Below, piece after piece: positions 1-10,500 of a DNA stretch of 23,318 nt (the first letter of the stretch is position 1; every line of letters begins with the position of its first letter). The notes below the pieces were generated by a model. It ran no database searches, had not been told where the DNA came from, and was given only the letters and a program-made list of their open reading frames with translations. The stretch is taken from positions 1-23,318 of IMG/VR virus record IMGVR_UViG_3300020436_000098; one strand, written 5' to 3'. A program made the translations under genes and the position numbers. Origin of the DNA: a virus.

Positions 1-101
1 TTGATACTATCTGTAGTAATCTTAGATGCTGTTGCTGAGTCTGTAAGGCCTGCACCACTTGCTCCAAGTAATGCCGCTAATCTTCGTGTTACTGTTGCCA
101 T
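1..101 (-). CDS. Partial CDS, N-terminus of a probable fibre or virion protein
   Basis: An ATG at 99-101 opens a frame that runs off the left edge with 33 codons and no stop. The peptide begins MATVTRRLAALLGA and continues with Ala/Ser/Thr-rich residues including SKITTDSI. It starts 7 nt after the stop of the upstream 336-aa fibre-like gene, in the same tightly packed orientation. The Ala/Gly/Ser/Thr composition and the position just after fibre genes suggest another tail-fibre or adhesin-associated virion protein. Only the N-terminus is visible, so the product cannot be identified. The upstream sequence has only a weak ribosome binding site. Confidence 0.55.
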   Translation of the reverse strand, partial: MATVTRRLAALLGASGAGLTDSATASKITTDSI

Positions 102-108
102 AGTCTAA

Positions 109-1119
109 CTATTTAGGTAAGTATCTTACAACCAAACTTGATCCTGCGCCTGGAGCTCCTCCTACGAGAGTCAGAGTCGTTCCTGAAACTGTATAGTCAG
201 TTGTGGGTATTAAATGTACTCCGTTGAGATATACTAAGAGATCATCAACTGTATAAGTCTTTCCTGTTCCTGCCGAATTTATAGTCTTTGTTGCAGCTCC
301 AAAGTTGTTGTCTATTGTTGGTGCTGTATTTGCATTGGAATTACTCAGAGAGATTTTTGCATTTGTAACTGACCTGTCAACGACTGTAGGTAGAAAACTC
401 TGTTCCGTTGCAAGATGCATGACAGCAATATTTGCTGTGTTTGCAGGAGCTGCCGTAAAGGTTAGTGTGTCACCTGAGAGTGTCCATGCATTTGAAGACC
501 CTTCTCTTTGAAAAACACCATCTACAAATACCATGATTGCACCAGCACTTGGTGGAGTTGTGGAAAGAACAAAGGTTGTGTCTGACCCATCTCCTGTAAA
601 CAAATCCAACTTAGGATAGGTTCTTGCATTATTTGCCGATGGAGTCAGTAATTGTTTTCCAAGGTATGTGACAAATATACGAGAACCAATCTTGATTGTC
701 TGGTTTGCAGACCCCGACCCTGTAGCTGCATTTGAAATTGTGAGTGTGGATGAACTTGGTATTGCAGTGATAAAGGTGTTTGCAGGAATGTTTGCGTTTC
801 CTGTAATCGGTTGTCCTACGTTGTAAAGTCCTGTATTGGATACGGCAGAGATTGTTGTTGAACCAGAGGTCAGAGTCACACTGGATGCAGTTTGTTCTGT
901 GAGAGCTGATGCAAATGTCAATTGCATTGTTCCAGTAGCACTTCGTCCTACTGAGTATGCATAGTCTGGTTCTTGGACAATACCATCAAGTGATACCATC
1001 AACTGTGTAGCCTGGACCACATCAAAGTCAAGAGGATAAGAAGTTGCAGTTGTCCCTGCAATGACTTGTTTCTCAAAGACTCCGTATGATGGTGCTAATC
1101 CAATATAACTTTCTGACAT
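109..1119 (-). CDS. Tail-fibre-like protein with repeated beta modules (336 aa)
   Basis: Predicted virion fibre or fibre-attachment protein. It carries three copies of a beta-rich module of the type hydrophobic-x-V-x-G-hydrophobic-x-Q-x-P...YTVSGTTLTL...V-x-Y/H. The copies lie at about residues 15-155, 171-240 and 285-336 (the last contains LLVYLNGVHLIPTTDYTVSG). Copy 1 appears split: after LTFASALTE there is a different 65-residue module (about 79-144, containing VGQPITGNANIPANTF), and the first module then resumes with SRIFVTYLGK. No signal peptide, membrane segment or enzyme motif is visible. The N-terminus (MSESYIG) resembles that of the 563-aa fibre gene two positions upstream (MSYIG). 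The start is 13 nt after the preceding stop, with a weak AGAG about 8 nt before the ATG. It is clearly a virion beta-protein, but the exact role is not established. Confidence 0.75.
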   Translation of the reverse strand: MSESYIGLAPSYGVFEKQVIAGTTATSYPLDFDVVQATQLMVSLDGIVQEPDYAYSVGRSATGTMQLTFASALTEQTASSVTLTSGSTTISAVSNTGLYNVGQPITGNANIPANTFITAIPSSSTLTISNAATGSGSANQTIKIGSRIFVTYLGKQLLTPSANNARTYPKLDLFTGDGSDTTFVLSTTPPSAGAIMVFVDGVFQREGSSNAWTLSGDTLTFTAAPANTANIAVMHLATEQSFLPTVVDRSVTNAKISLSNSNANTAPTIDNNFGAATKTINSAGTGKTYTVDDLLVYLNGVHLIPTTDYTVSGTTLTLVGGAPGAGSSLVVRYLPK

Positions 1120-1132
1120 TTATTTTACTCTG

Positions 1133-1402
1133 TTATGGAGTTTCTTGAGATGCTAAGAATGTCTGATAATTTGCCTTAACTTCATCAGTCATAACCGCAT
1201 TAAATTGTGCTAGAACTACTGGATCAGATATTTTGGAAACATCTGCATCTGGAGTTAAAATGTAACGATTAAAAGTTTGTGACAAAATTTCATTATCTTC
1301 AAGAACCTGAATTGCTTCTCTGACTTGAATAAAATAATGTGATCCATTATTAGCAGATACTGTTTCAATTTTGTCTGTAATTGTTTGTTTTGATAAAGAC
1401 AT
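1133..1402 (-). CDS. Small conserved-looking tail-region protein (89 aa), unknown function
   Basis: An 89-aa soluble protein, MSLSKQTITDKIETVS..., with a central part (HYFIQVREAIQVLEDNEIL, then FNRYILTPDADVS) and a C-terminal part (VMTDEVKANYQTFLAS). I recall this layout, a strand-rich start with VREA..V.EDG/NEI, then a HxxL/YxLxPxxD segment and TDEVxxAYQ, in short proteins found beside tail-fibre genes of many phages. No function is established that I know of. It lies between two fibre-like genes (8 nt after one stop, 13 nt before the next start). A role in fibre assembly or as a small virion component is inference from position only. No clear Shine-Dalgarno is seen; the A-rich leader next to the upstream stop suggests translational coupling. 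Confidence 0.7.
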   Translation of the reverse strand: MSLSKQTITDKIETVSANNGSHYFIQVREAIQVLEDNEILSQTFNRYILTPDADVSKISDPVVLAQFNAVMTDEVKANYQTFLASQETP

Positions 1403-1410
1403 AAGATTTT

Positions 1411-3102
1411 TTAGATAAAGTAGTAAAAATTTCCTCTAAGTAAAAATGTTCCAGTGGAAGCATCACTTCCTTTGTATTGTTCGGTAGTGCCTGTTCCATC
1501 TTGTGTAGCCCCTACATTATGATACAAATAAATATGTGGCTGTTGAGAGCCACTAAAGAGAAGGTAAGCAGTATAAAAAGACGTTCCATTAGAGTTATAT
1601 AAATCAACAAAACTACGAGGTGTTTGTGCATAATTTCCAGATGTAACAGGAAGTGTCATTCGGAAGGTCGTAGCAGAACCTATAGCACCTTCTAAATTAG
1701 CTATCTGAAATAAAAACTCTACAAAAACGACATTGCCAAGAACACTATATCTACCTCTGGCTGAATCAGCACCTACAGTTGCCCCCGCACTATTGTAACA
1801 TAGTGGAGTGTAAGTTCCTGTTTCAATGTGTTCTAAAACTTCACCAGTTATTCCATTAGATGTACTTCCTGCACTAAAATCTATCCCCTTTCCTGCCGTG
1901 CCAATGACTACGTTGCCACTTAAATATAGGTCTTTAAAACGTGAGGAAGAATAACCTAAATCCATAGTATTATCTAAAGCACTTCCGTAGGCTTGTGCAG
2001 GAAATAATTTACCGTTATGCAACGCAATTTGTTGAGTCGCTGTTCCAAAAGCTGGACCATCACTACTAACGCCAATAGTTCCAACCGCACTTGCAGATTT
2101 CTGTAATGAAACACTTTCCCCATCTGTGCCTCGATTAAAAGTACCACCACCATCTTTTAAAGTAACACCATCAATGGCTACACCATTTGCACTTGTTTTT
2201 TCTGCAATAGTGTCAACAAGAACATTTCCACTAAAAGTAGTATTACCTCCGTCTGCAACTACAACCTTATCTACACCACCATCTTGTAATTGAAGGATGT
2301 TACCAGAAGACGTACTATTAATTTTTAGACCTACATCTGTCCCTGCATTATTAATAACCATTGCATCAGAGGTAGTGACTGTAGTATCTATTGTTGTCGT
2401 TGTTCCACTTACTGTGAGGTTTCCTGCGACTGAAAGATCAGCACTTGCAGTTACATTTCCTGTAACTCCAAGTGTTCCAGCAACCTGAATGTTGGTATCA
2501 AGTTTCCCACTTGTTACACTACCATCAGCAACATGAGTGACTGTAGTTCGTATTGTGTGATGAATTACATCAATCTCATCTCCTGCAACTGCACCAGCTG
2601 TCAGTGTTAGAGTTGTACCACTAACTGTAAAGTTTGTTGTTGGTTTCTGATAGATACCATTGACGAACACTGAAATACTCTGAGCATTCAGAGGAGTCTC
2701 TGTCAATGTGAATGCAGTCTGTCCTGCCGTTGCAGTAAAGGAATCTACGTTTCCAGATCTCAGATTGTCCTGAAGAGCAGCTGCATTTACTGAACCAGCA
2801 GCTGGAGTCATGTTCAGAGTACCGACTCCTCTATGTTGAACGTAACAATCGTCTGTAGTTGAGAGTACGTTTCCAGCACCAAAATCTAGGACTCTTGGAT
2901 TACCACTTGCATCCTCCTTGATTGTGTAGGCTGCAACTGGTTCCTGAATCACATTGTTGACAACAACCATAATGTTGTCAGCATTAAATCCAGGCACGTC
3001 TTGAATCAGAGTGAACTGAGTTGCAGAGCCGTCACCATTGATGACCTCTCTAGAAAACTGAGGACTTATTTGATTCTGTGTTTGTATCCCAATATACGAC
3101 AT
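1411..3102 (-). CDS. Tail fibre / receptor-binding protein (563 aa)
   Basis: Likely tail fibre. Two N-terminal copies of a beta module (about residues 18-94, with NIMVVVNNVIQEPVAAYTI, and about 119-187, with SISVFVNGIYQKPTTNFTVS) match the modules in the 336-aa gene downstream. They are followed by a shaft-like Gly/Thr/Val repeat region (about 195-400) with phrases such as GTLGVTGNVTASADLSVAGN, typical of trimeric beta-structured fibres of marine myophages. The C-terminal 140 residues start at about 425 with ETGTYTPLCYNSAGATV and continue through RGRYSVLGNVVFVEFLFQI. This looks like the jelly-roll-type tip seen in many phage fibres and is the best candidate for receptor contact. A good Shine-Dalgarno, AAGGA, lies about 7-8 nt before the ATG. 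No chaperone-cleavage motif is recognised. Confidence 0.82.
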   Translation of the reverse strand: MSYIGIQTQNQISPQFSREVINGDGSATQFTLIQDVPGFNADNIMVVVNNVIQEPVAAYTIKEDASGNPRVLDFGAGNVLSTTDDCYVQHRGVGTLNMTPAAGSVNAAALQDNLRSGNVDSFTATAGQTAFTLTETPLNAQSISVFVNGIYQKPTTNFTVSGTTLTLTAGAVAGDEIDVIHHTIRTTVTHVADGSVTSGKLDTNIQVAGTLGVTGNVTASADLSVAGNLTVSGTTTTIDTTVTTSDAMVINNAGTDVGLKINSTSSGNILQLQDGGVDKVVVADGGNTTFSGNVLVDTIAEKTSANGVAIDGVTLKDGGGTFNRGTDGESVSLQKSASAVGTIGVSSDGPAFGTATQQIALHNGKLFPAQAYGSALDNTMDLGYSSSRFKDLYLSGNVVIGTAGKGIDFSAGSTSNGITGEVLEHIETGTYTPLCYNSAGATVGADSARGRYSVLGNVVFVEFLFQIANLEGAIGSATTFRMTLPVTSGNYAQTPRSFVDLYNSNGTSFYTAYLLFSGSQQPHIYLYHNVGATQDGTGTTEQYKGSDASTGTFLLRGNFYYFI

Positions 3103-3112
3103 TTATTTTTCC

Positions 3113-3766
3113 TTATGAAACGTCTTCCAAAACTGATAATACTGCATCAACTCCAGTTGCAGATGCATGGATATAAATTTTATCATGTAAAGATGCACTG
3201 TCAGATTCAACTACTAATTTTTGTCCAGAAATAACTTTAAGTGAAGAGCCAACTGGAACAGGAGCTTGTCTTATGACTGATGCAGTGTTTATCTTTCGGA
3301 AAACTGGAGATGTACCTGAGTTTGAACATTGTATAAACGTAGTAGGATTTCTAGTTTCTCCTACCTTAAATGTGTTATCATTTACTTTAGATACGTAATA
3401 CATTTTTCCAGTTCCTTGTGACCCATTTGCTGTAGGTCCAGCTCCTCCTACTATATTTCCTGGCGCCGTCCCAGCTCCTCCGTCATTAAACCTTACTCTG
3501 TCATTGGTTTCCAGACCATGATTTGCAGCTGTAAATACTGTATCAGTACTTCCATTTGTTCCTGTTACAGTTGTTATTGCGGTTGTAGATGCAGATGCCT
3601 CATCCTCTAACATAACAGATACAGTTACACCAGCACTGGTATTGTTAGCTACATCTAACTCAATTGCAATCGATTTTTTTGAATTTGGTGTGTAGTAAAT
3701 AGCATGAGGTAATGTTTCATCTGAGGAGACATTTCTCACGATAGAATTTTTAAAATTATTGGCCAT
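3113..3766 (-). CDS. Virion decoration/structural protein with inserted module (217 aa)
   Basis: The two ends form one recognisable pattern. MANNFKNSIVRNVSS...IAIELDVANNTSAGVTVSVM at the N-terminus and VIRQAPVPVGSSLKVISGQK...VDAVLSVLEDVS at the C-terminus resemble a small beta-sandwich phage structural protein of roughly 110-130 aa. Between them (about residues 62-145) sits a separate module containing FTAANHGLETNDRVRF and YYVSKVNDNTFKVGETRN, of the HGL type also seen in gp8 and the gp7-position protein here. The start is preceded by GGAG with 6-nt spacing, and a late-promoter-like GATAAATA lies at 3788-3795. The protein lacks signal peptides and membrane segments. Whether it decorates tail, neck or fibres cannot be told from sequence. 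Confidence 0.72.
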   Translation of the reverse strand: MANNFKNSIVRNVSSDETLPHAIYYTPNSKKSIAIELDVANNTSAGVTVSVMLEDEASASTTAITTVTGTNGSTDTVFTAANHGLETNDRVRFNDGGAGTAPGNIVGGAGPTANGSQGTGKMYYVSKVNDNTFKVGETRNPTTFIQCSNSGTSPVFRKINTASVIRQAPVPVGSSLKVISGQKLVVESDSASLHDKIYIHASATGVDAVLSVLEDVS

Positions 3767-3787
3767 TGTTTACTCCAATTACTATTA

Positions 3788-3795
3788 TATTTATC
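3788..3795 (-). promoter_or_regulatory. T4-like late promoter candidate (GATAAATA)
   Basis: Read on the minus strand this is GATAAATA, one mismatch from the T4 late consensus TATAAATA. It overlaps the stop of the 181-aa gene. With T4 spacing, transcription would start near 3782, giving a 16-nt leader that holds TTGGAG six bases before the ATG of the 217-aa gene. Both placement and ribosome binding site fit a real promoter, but a single octamer in AT-rich DNA is weak evidence. Confidence 0.5.
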
Positions 3796-4339
3796 ATCCT
3801 AATGCAACCGCCATTGCCGCAGCGAATCCTTGAGTAGAACCAAAGTCTAAATTTGTGTCGCCTGGACTTACAAATTTTATAGAGTATGTATTTGATGCAT
3901 CTGCATCTGAGAACTGAACAAAAGTATTACTTCCAGTTGTTGGGTGTATTTTATCCACTTGAACACTCTTTAGACTTACAATAGTATCATTCAAAAGAAA
4001 TGACATCGTATCATCGGCTGTTATATCTGTGACAATGTTGGTTGTAGGTTTTCCAGCGCCTGTTTCACTATAAACACCAGAACCCCCTTGTAATGTTAAA
4101 GTTTCTGCATTTGACGATTGCAAATATATTGGTGTAATATCTGTAAATGTTGCAACCTGAGCAGATAACTTCATTCCTGCAAAGATTTCATTAATAGCGC
4201 CTACAACTGTAGATGCAGTAGTATTAAGTTGATCTCCTGCACTGGAAACAGTCACGTTTCCAATATCGTCTACCAACCCATTAAAGTTTACCCTAAAAGT
4301 TTCTAGGGTATTACTTGCTTCTGTAGTTCTAGTTGCCAT
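3794..4339 (-). CDS. Fibre-associated / virion protein (181 aa)
   Basis: A 181-aa soluble protein. Its N-terminal part (MATRTTEASNTLETFRVNFN, then LVDDIGNV and STVVGAINEIFAGM) is a pattern I associate with N-terminal regions of marine T4-like fibre or fibre-hub proteins. The rest is beta-rich with many Thr/Ser/Asn/Asp residues and ends in a hydrophobic GFAAAMAVALG. It overlaps the preceding 80-aa gene by 11 nt, which argues for coupled translation, and no strong Shine-Dalgarno is seen. Position between the DUF4815 protein and the fibre genes suggests a linker or short-fibre component of the baseplate rim; this is inference. It could also be the attachment half of a split fibre. Confidence 0.68.
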   Translation of the reverse strand: MATRTTEASNTLETFRVNFNGLVDDIGNVTVSSAGDQLNTTASTVVGAINEIFAGMKLSAQVATFTDITPIYLQSSNAETLTLQGGSGVYSETGAGKPTTNIVTDITADDTMSFLLNDTIVSLKSVQVDKIHPTTGSNTFVQFSDADASNTYSIKFVSPGDTNLDFGSTQGFAAAMAVALG

Positions 4340-4571
4340 TGACTTTGTTTAAAATTTGTTGGAGAACATCTTGCATCTCCGACATTTGTTCCTTTAGAAT
4401 ATTTATTTCCCTAGTCGTGTTATCTATTTGCTCTCTTCTCTGTTTTCTCTTAGATGCAGATTCCATATACTTTTCATATGCAGAAGTATCTCTATTAGTT
4501 ATTCCTTTACTATAAGTGTCCCTAATAAGTTCTGGTCTGTCTTCTACAACTTGATATTTTGGTTTTATCAT
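4329..4571 (-). CDS. Small coiled-coil protein (80 aa), unknown
   Basis: An 80-aa, strongly charged protein. The C-terminal half (about residues 38-78; KRKQRREQIDNTTREINILK, then EQMSEMQDVLQQILNKV) has heptad-like spacing of I/L/M residues consistent with a coiled coil. The N-terminal half is short and polar (IKPKYQVVEDRPELIRDTYS). It overlaps the stop of the 2363-aa gene by ATGA (4 nt) and the next start by 11 nt, so it is translationally embedded in the structural operon. No family is recognised. A small oligomerisation or adaptor subunit between the DUF4815 protein and fibres is a reasonable guess but unsupported beyond context. Confidence 0.65.
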   Translation of the reverse strand: MIKPKYQVVEDRPELIRDTYSKGITNRDTSAYEKYMESASKRKQRREQIDNTTREINILKEQMSEMQDVLQQILNKVNGN

Positions 4572-7500
4572 AATGCAAGTGCAATAGCTCTCAAGTCTTT
4601 AATCAATGGAGGCTCAGCAGAGTTTGTTCCTTTCATTACAATCTTGATTGCAAATGAGATAAACGAATTGAGTCCCGACGCTTCGAAAGTGTTTTCTCTA
4701 TAATCTTGATAATTCTTAGACTCAGCAATTGATTTATCAGCTGTCATCTCTATCCATGCAAGGTCTTCAAACTGTGTCGTATCATCTGACTCTTGAATCT
4801 TATAGTAAACCTCAATACTAGCTTCACTGAATCGAATTGCATCGAAAAGAACTTTTATAGCTGTAGCTGCATTTTCAAGAGTGACTTTACGTGTACAGTA
4901 TATAGCTGCATTGTTATCACCCTCTGGTGCAGTAGATGCTTTGTATGCATCCGTAAGAGTTGTATCTTTGTTCAGAACACCAGTTGAATATAAATCAGTA
5001 TTTACATTTATGTTATTCAGTCGATTCTGAATTGTAAATATTCCCATTCTCTGAGTATCCAATGCAGGGGAAAGATTTTCAAGTGTAGTGCTCATAGTAA
5101 TCAATGTTTCAAACGATTTATTACCTGTCATTTCGTTTGTCTCATTGATTGTTGAGGCAACCATTTGAGGATTCTCAAAAGATACGTTTTCATTTGGAGA
5201 AATAATTTTTGCACTTGATGTTGCAGCTAATTGAAATGAAGTTTCAGCTCCACCACTCACTCCAGCTGTACTAGAAGGACTTGACCCACTTGTTGTTCTA
5301 ACTGAAGTTGATGTACTAGTTCCAGATACTTCCATAATCTGAAGAACTGATTTCATAGTATCCATCATATAGTTTTCTGTTGCCTTTACACCAGTACCTC
5401 CGACATTCTCTGCGGTAGCAAAGTTATTTGTTGGAGCATTCCCTAAACTAGCTAAATCTATAATGTAGTGGTCCAATCCCATTTCAGATATTGAAGTATA
5501 TGTTGCATTCAAACTGGATAACTGATAAGTTGCAGGACCAGAATCCTGAACTGTTCCACCAACATCTGATAGTGTAACATTATTTGCAGTATCGTACATA
5601 CCATGATTTTTATGTCTAACCAAAATCTTCTTGGTGCCTGGAATTGGTGTGATAGGATTATTTTCCAAAATTGTATTTTCTAATCCCTTATTGTGTAAAG
5701 TCACAACTCCACTTGTTGTAGAAAAACTAGCTCTCTTAATGTTAAACTTCAAGTCCTCCATCTGAGAGGCTGTCCATGTTGATGCATTTTGTGATTTAAA
5801 CAGTACTCCAGCATAAGGTTGGTCAGAAATCATTCGTGTACCACCAATCTCTTGATCTCCCATGTGAGATAACCAAATGTGATAATCTTGAGTATTTGCA
5901 AGAATAACAAAACAGTACTCAATGTCCTGCATGAGATAAACAGGAGATGGAAACGTAAACGTAGTAGCTACACTTGCATCATCAGATATGTTTACATTTT
6001 CTGGTTCTACTGTAGACTTACTAAATGGTAATATTGTAGTTGATGGATAACCATTTTTCATGGTACGAATCTGACATTGCACTGGAACTGTTTCAGATTT
6101 TGACTGAAAATAACAATCAACTGATGTGATGAATGCACCACCTTTTTCGTCAATCAAGAAAGATTGCGCCACTGGATCCCACCATCCAATTTGTCTATCA
6201 GAAGTTCTTGTACTTGTGACAGACCTTGCATCATTTACTGTAACTCTTACTTCTTCTGCATTTCTAGTTGCAATGACAGTCTCTTGAATATTGTCAAGAA
6301 GACCTTTTGCAAAGTATGTTGCTTCACCAGAGGTTTGTGTATCACCTGAAAGAACTCCATTTGTAGTATCAGAAGTTAATCTAAGAATTCTTTCGCCAAC
6401 TGGAAAGGCTGGATTTCCAGATACATTTGGGTCTGGAATAGAAAATTTACCAGCAAGTTTTCCTGTAGCTCCAGAGATAAGAGGGTCACCCATGTTTATC
6501 GAATAAACTTTAGCTCCAGAGGAATGACTTGCAGCTGTTGTTCCGTTTACTCCCCTTGTACATCCAGTAAATTGAAATGGTGATGAATTAGTTTTTCCAG
6601 TATAGGTTATCTGTTCATCATCAATCTGAATGGTTCCAGATGATTCAAATAATGAAGTGGATACTACACCAATGGTGGTTACACTATCATTGATATTTGC
6701 ACTCAGACTATTATATTTGTTGACATAAGGTGCAGATGGAGTAATGTATTGTGTTACATCTACATTGTCAAAGAACGCATACAAACGTGTCAAAGGTTTA
6801 AAAACTGAACCTGTAAAATTGACATCACGAGCTCTACAGAATGGTAAGATTTCTGTACTGAGAATCTTATCTCCCTTGGACTCATAGTCAATTCTTGGAA
6901 CGACAAAAGTAGTAGTTCCAGAACGTGTCTGCAATCTTGTTTCAGTTGTAGTTGTTCTTTCCATTACTCTACGGAAAGGAACCTGAGCTCTAGCGGTTTC
7001 CCAAGAGGTATCTCTCCACTCTTCTGTAGTGGAAGTTTCTCCTGTCCAAAATGTCTCCCATTCATTCCAGACAGTGTTCATAGCACTTCCACCATTTCTT
7101 GCTATAAGAGTATCATAATTACCCTCTCGATTTATAATAAGATTAGGTAAACGATTTGTATCTTTCCAGATATCTGATGCAGGGTCTAGTTCAAGAGAAC
7201 CAACCCATGCAATTACGTTAAACGGATTTACATTTTCGATACGAGATGCATAGGGTTGAGAAACAAAGGTAGTTTCTGTATATGGGAGTGTAATAAGATC
7301 CCCTGTCTTCCTATAACCAGCTGCAGTTCGTAAGGTATCTGTAGAAACAGATTCATCTAACTCAACAACTCTGGACATATATTCAGGACGAAGAAGACCT
7401 ACGGCCATATCCATAGAATTTTTGTAATCTGGATGACTCGCATCTCCTGTTCCATGTCCTCTAAAATTGTCTACTATGAATCCATTTTTGAATCTGTCAA

Positions 7501-10500
7501 GACCATCAGAATCTTGAATCTGAAAAGTCTCAGTGTCTTTTTCCAGAAGATTGAGTTGTGTAAAGTATTCTAGGTTGTTGACTCTCTCACTTATAGCACC
7601 AATATCTCTCATAGTATATCTTCGGTTCTTCAACCTACGAACACCGATATCCAATGGGTCAAATGTATATTGTGGAATCCTGAAAGCTGCTAATTGCATA
7701 GCATCGTCAATGGGTTTTGGTCTTTCTGGATTTTCAGCGGCACCTCCCACTACAGTTTTGAATTCACCCTCTGAGTCTAGAAACAGAGCTGCATTTTGTG
7801 GAAGATAATAATCAAAAGACGCTAGAAAAGTATTGTCTGTTTTTGGAACGTCTACAAGAGAACTTGTTCCTACAGTAAAGTCTCTGTTATTAAATTGAAA
7901 TGCAGATATGGAATTAGTATTCAGTTCTCCACTAGTCATTTCTCCACTTCCATCATTTGATGCCGAAATAACATCAACGTCACCAACTCTTGGACGAAAA
8001 TCTATTGTATCTCTGAGTTCATATTCACCAGTTGGAGAAATAGTATCTGGGTCAACTCTTTGTGCTGAGTAAAGTGGTATTTCTTCGTAGGTAATACTAG
8101 TTGCAGAAGTTCCTACAGGATATGAGTCTACACTAAAATAGTCTCCTGCACCATGAGTAAAATAATCATATACTATGAGTAGTCTTCCAGTTGGTGGAGC
8201 GGCAGCAGCTTTTCTGGAAATCCTTCCAATGTCATAGAAAGTATCTCTCATTCCTGTGTCTACAAAGAAGTCATTTAGAATATTTGTACTACCCGCCGCA
8301 ACTGCTGTAGTTGTGAGAATATTACTAAAAGATCTCTGTTCTGATGTAAGAGTTATTCCAGTTGTAAATGTTTTGGTAGTAAGATATACAATCTTTGTAG
8401 TCGCTACATTATTAGTGTTATCGGCTGTAGTAGAAACAGTTCTTGCAATTGCACCATTAGAACCTATTATCTTTTCGCCAGGTTGAAAGATTTCATCAAC
8501 GACATCTCCACCTGTTCCATTGTTATATGTTACAGAAGGAGTTTCAGCATCAGCACTAGAGGTTCCCATGAAAACACCTCGTACCTTGAAGATATCTGCC
8601 TTCTGTAAAGTGATATCCAAATCTTTGTAGTTGGTTCCGTAAATGTTTCCTTTTTCATTACGTATATGTAAAGTCTGAGAAGGAACTAAAGTTTTTGTCT
8701 TTTCAGTTGAGGTTGCAATTTGAACAGTGAATATAACCTTCAAGGTCATATTTGTTACACCACCACCAAGAGTTATGGTAAGTCCTGTAGTTGTGATTGA
8801 AAGTTTACAAGTTGCATTTGAGTCAGTAGATGGAGCTAAATTTTGACCAGCTGCGAAGGTAGCTCCTCCACCACCTGTATTTGGGTCAAGGACAGAAATT
8901 AGATAATCATCTGCATTAAAAGATACAAAAGATTCTCCCTCAGGCAAAGATATGTTTCCAGTTGTACCTGTGAGTGTGACTACTTGTTGCCTTCTTACAG
9001 TCAGAGTTGTATCAACTTGATTGTTCAGAGTTGCAGTTTTTAAAGTCTTAATAGCTGGTTTTGGAAGTTTTGATAACATTACCAATTCTTCCTGTTCTTC
9101 TATTCTAGAACGAACTCTAAGTATAGTAGAGTTTGTAACATCTGTATGAAATTTTTCTACAGTTTCAAGTGAGGTATCACTGTTTATAATATCAACCTCA
9201 AACCTTCTTATATTACCCCCTACATCCTGAACCTCTATCAAATCTCCAGCTTTAAGGTCTGATAAGAATCCAGTATTTGTTCCTGAGACTGTTTGTTCTC
9301 CAGAACCAGCCGTTACTGAAACACTACCTGTGAGTTGTTTAACTGAAGAAGGAAATATATCAGCAACATAATTAGAACCAGCATCATCACCAAAAACAGA
9401 GTGTGCATCACCCATGTTAAAGTACACTGGTTTGGTTGTTGGGTGTAATAGTGTCTCACCTCCAGCTGGAGAAGTTCCTCCCAAATCACCAGCAACATTA
9501 CTTATTATTTTCTCGCCGGCTTGGAAAGTTCCAGTAGTTTGTATTACATGAACAGTTGCACCATCATTTAAAACTTTTCCATCAGTTGTTCCGTTTCCAG
9601 CAGAATTTGCAATATCCTGTTTTGTAATGAATACGAAACCAGTTGCACCTGTAATACTACCAGTTAATTTTGCACCATTATGCAAAAGATTTTGTGCAGA
9701 AAGTTCTGCACTAAAAGATAAGTCTGTTGAATTACCACTAGCAGTTGCGTTTCTAGATATTGTAATAGTTCCATCATTACTTGCTCCAGCTACATCAATA
9801 GACGCTACAGTTGTCCCTACTCCACTAACATCAATTCCTGTTCCTGTTACAAACATTCCAACTTTAATGTTTGTTGTGGTAATGTTGGTAATAGTGGTAT
9901 TGCTAGCTGTGGTTCCAGATATAGAACCATGAGGTCCATCCAATGTCAGTTTACATAACATTCTGACATCGAAAAGATAATGTTGAAATCTTGTTCCTAA
10001 AGGATATGCACCACTAATATAGTTAGAATCTTCAGAACCAGTTCCATGTTCAAAGGCTCTAGTTCTTGCTACTCCAATTACATTTGCTCTAGAATTTGTG
10101 GTAGTCTGTGGGTCAATTCCCCAACCTACAACTATAGAATGGTCTGCATGAGTAGCTGGTGTGGTTGTTCCTAGATAACCTCTACCATTTGTTTGTACTG
10201 TAAAAGTTGTAGCATTTGTAGTTACGACATTTATGAGTTCGTTTCCTATTCTTATAAGAAAGGCACCAGAAGATGGAAATTTACTTGTACTATCGACTGT
10301 AATAGTTCCACCATTACCTACTGAATTAGTCAAAGTTCCACCGCCACTACTAATATTCAAATGAGTAACTGGTAATCTCTGATCTCTTATCTCGACTTCT
10401 CTAAATGGTAAAACATTGGAACCAGAAGAGTCAATATCTGGAGTACCGAAAACATTTTCAACTTGAATAAAGTTTCCTGCACTAAATGTGGTTGGATAGT

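Noticed and set aside
110-117. CCTAAATA octamer before the partial left-edge gene
   Set aside because: Two mismatches from the late consensus, lies inside the end of a coding region, and would leave only a 3-nt leader.
1411-3102. Possible diversity-generating retroelement target in the fibre tip
   Set aside because: No reverse transcriptase or template repeat is present in the window and no second copy of the tip-coding sequence was seen.
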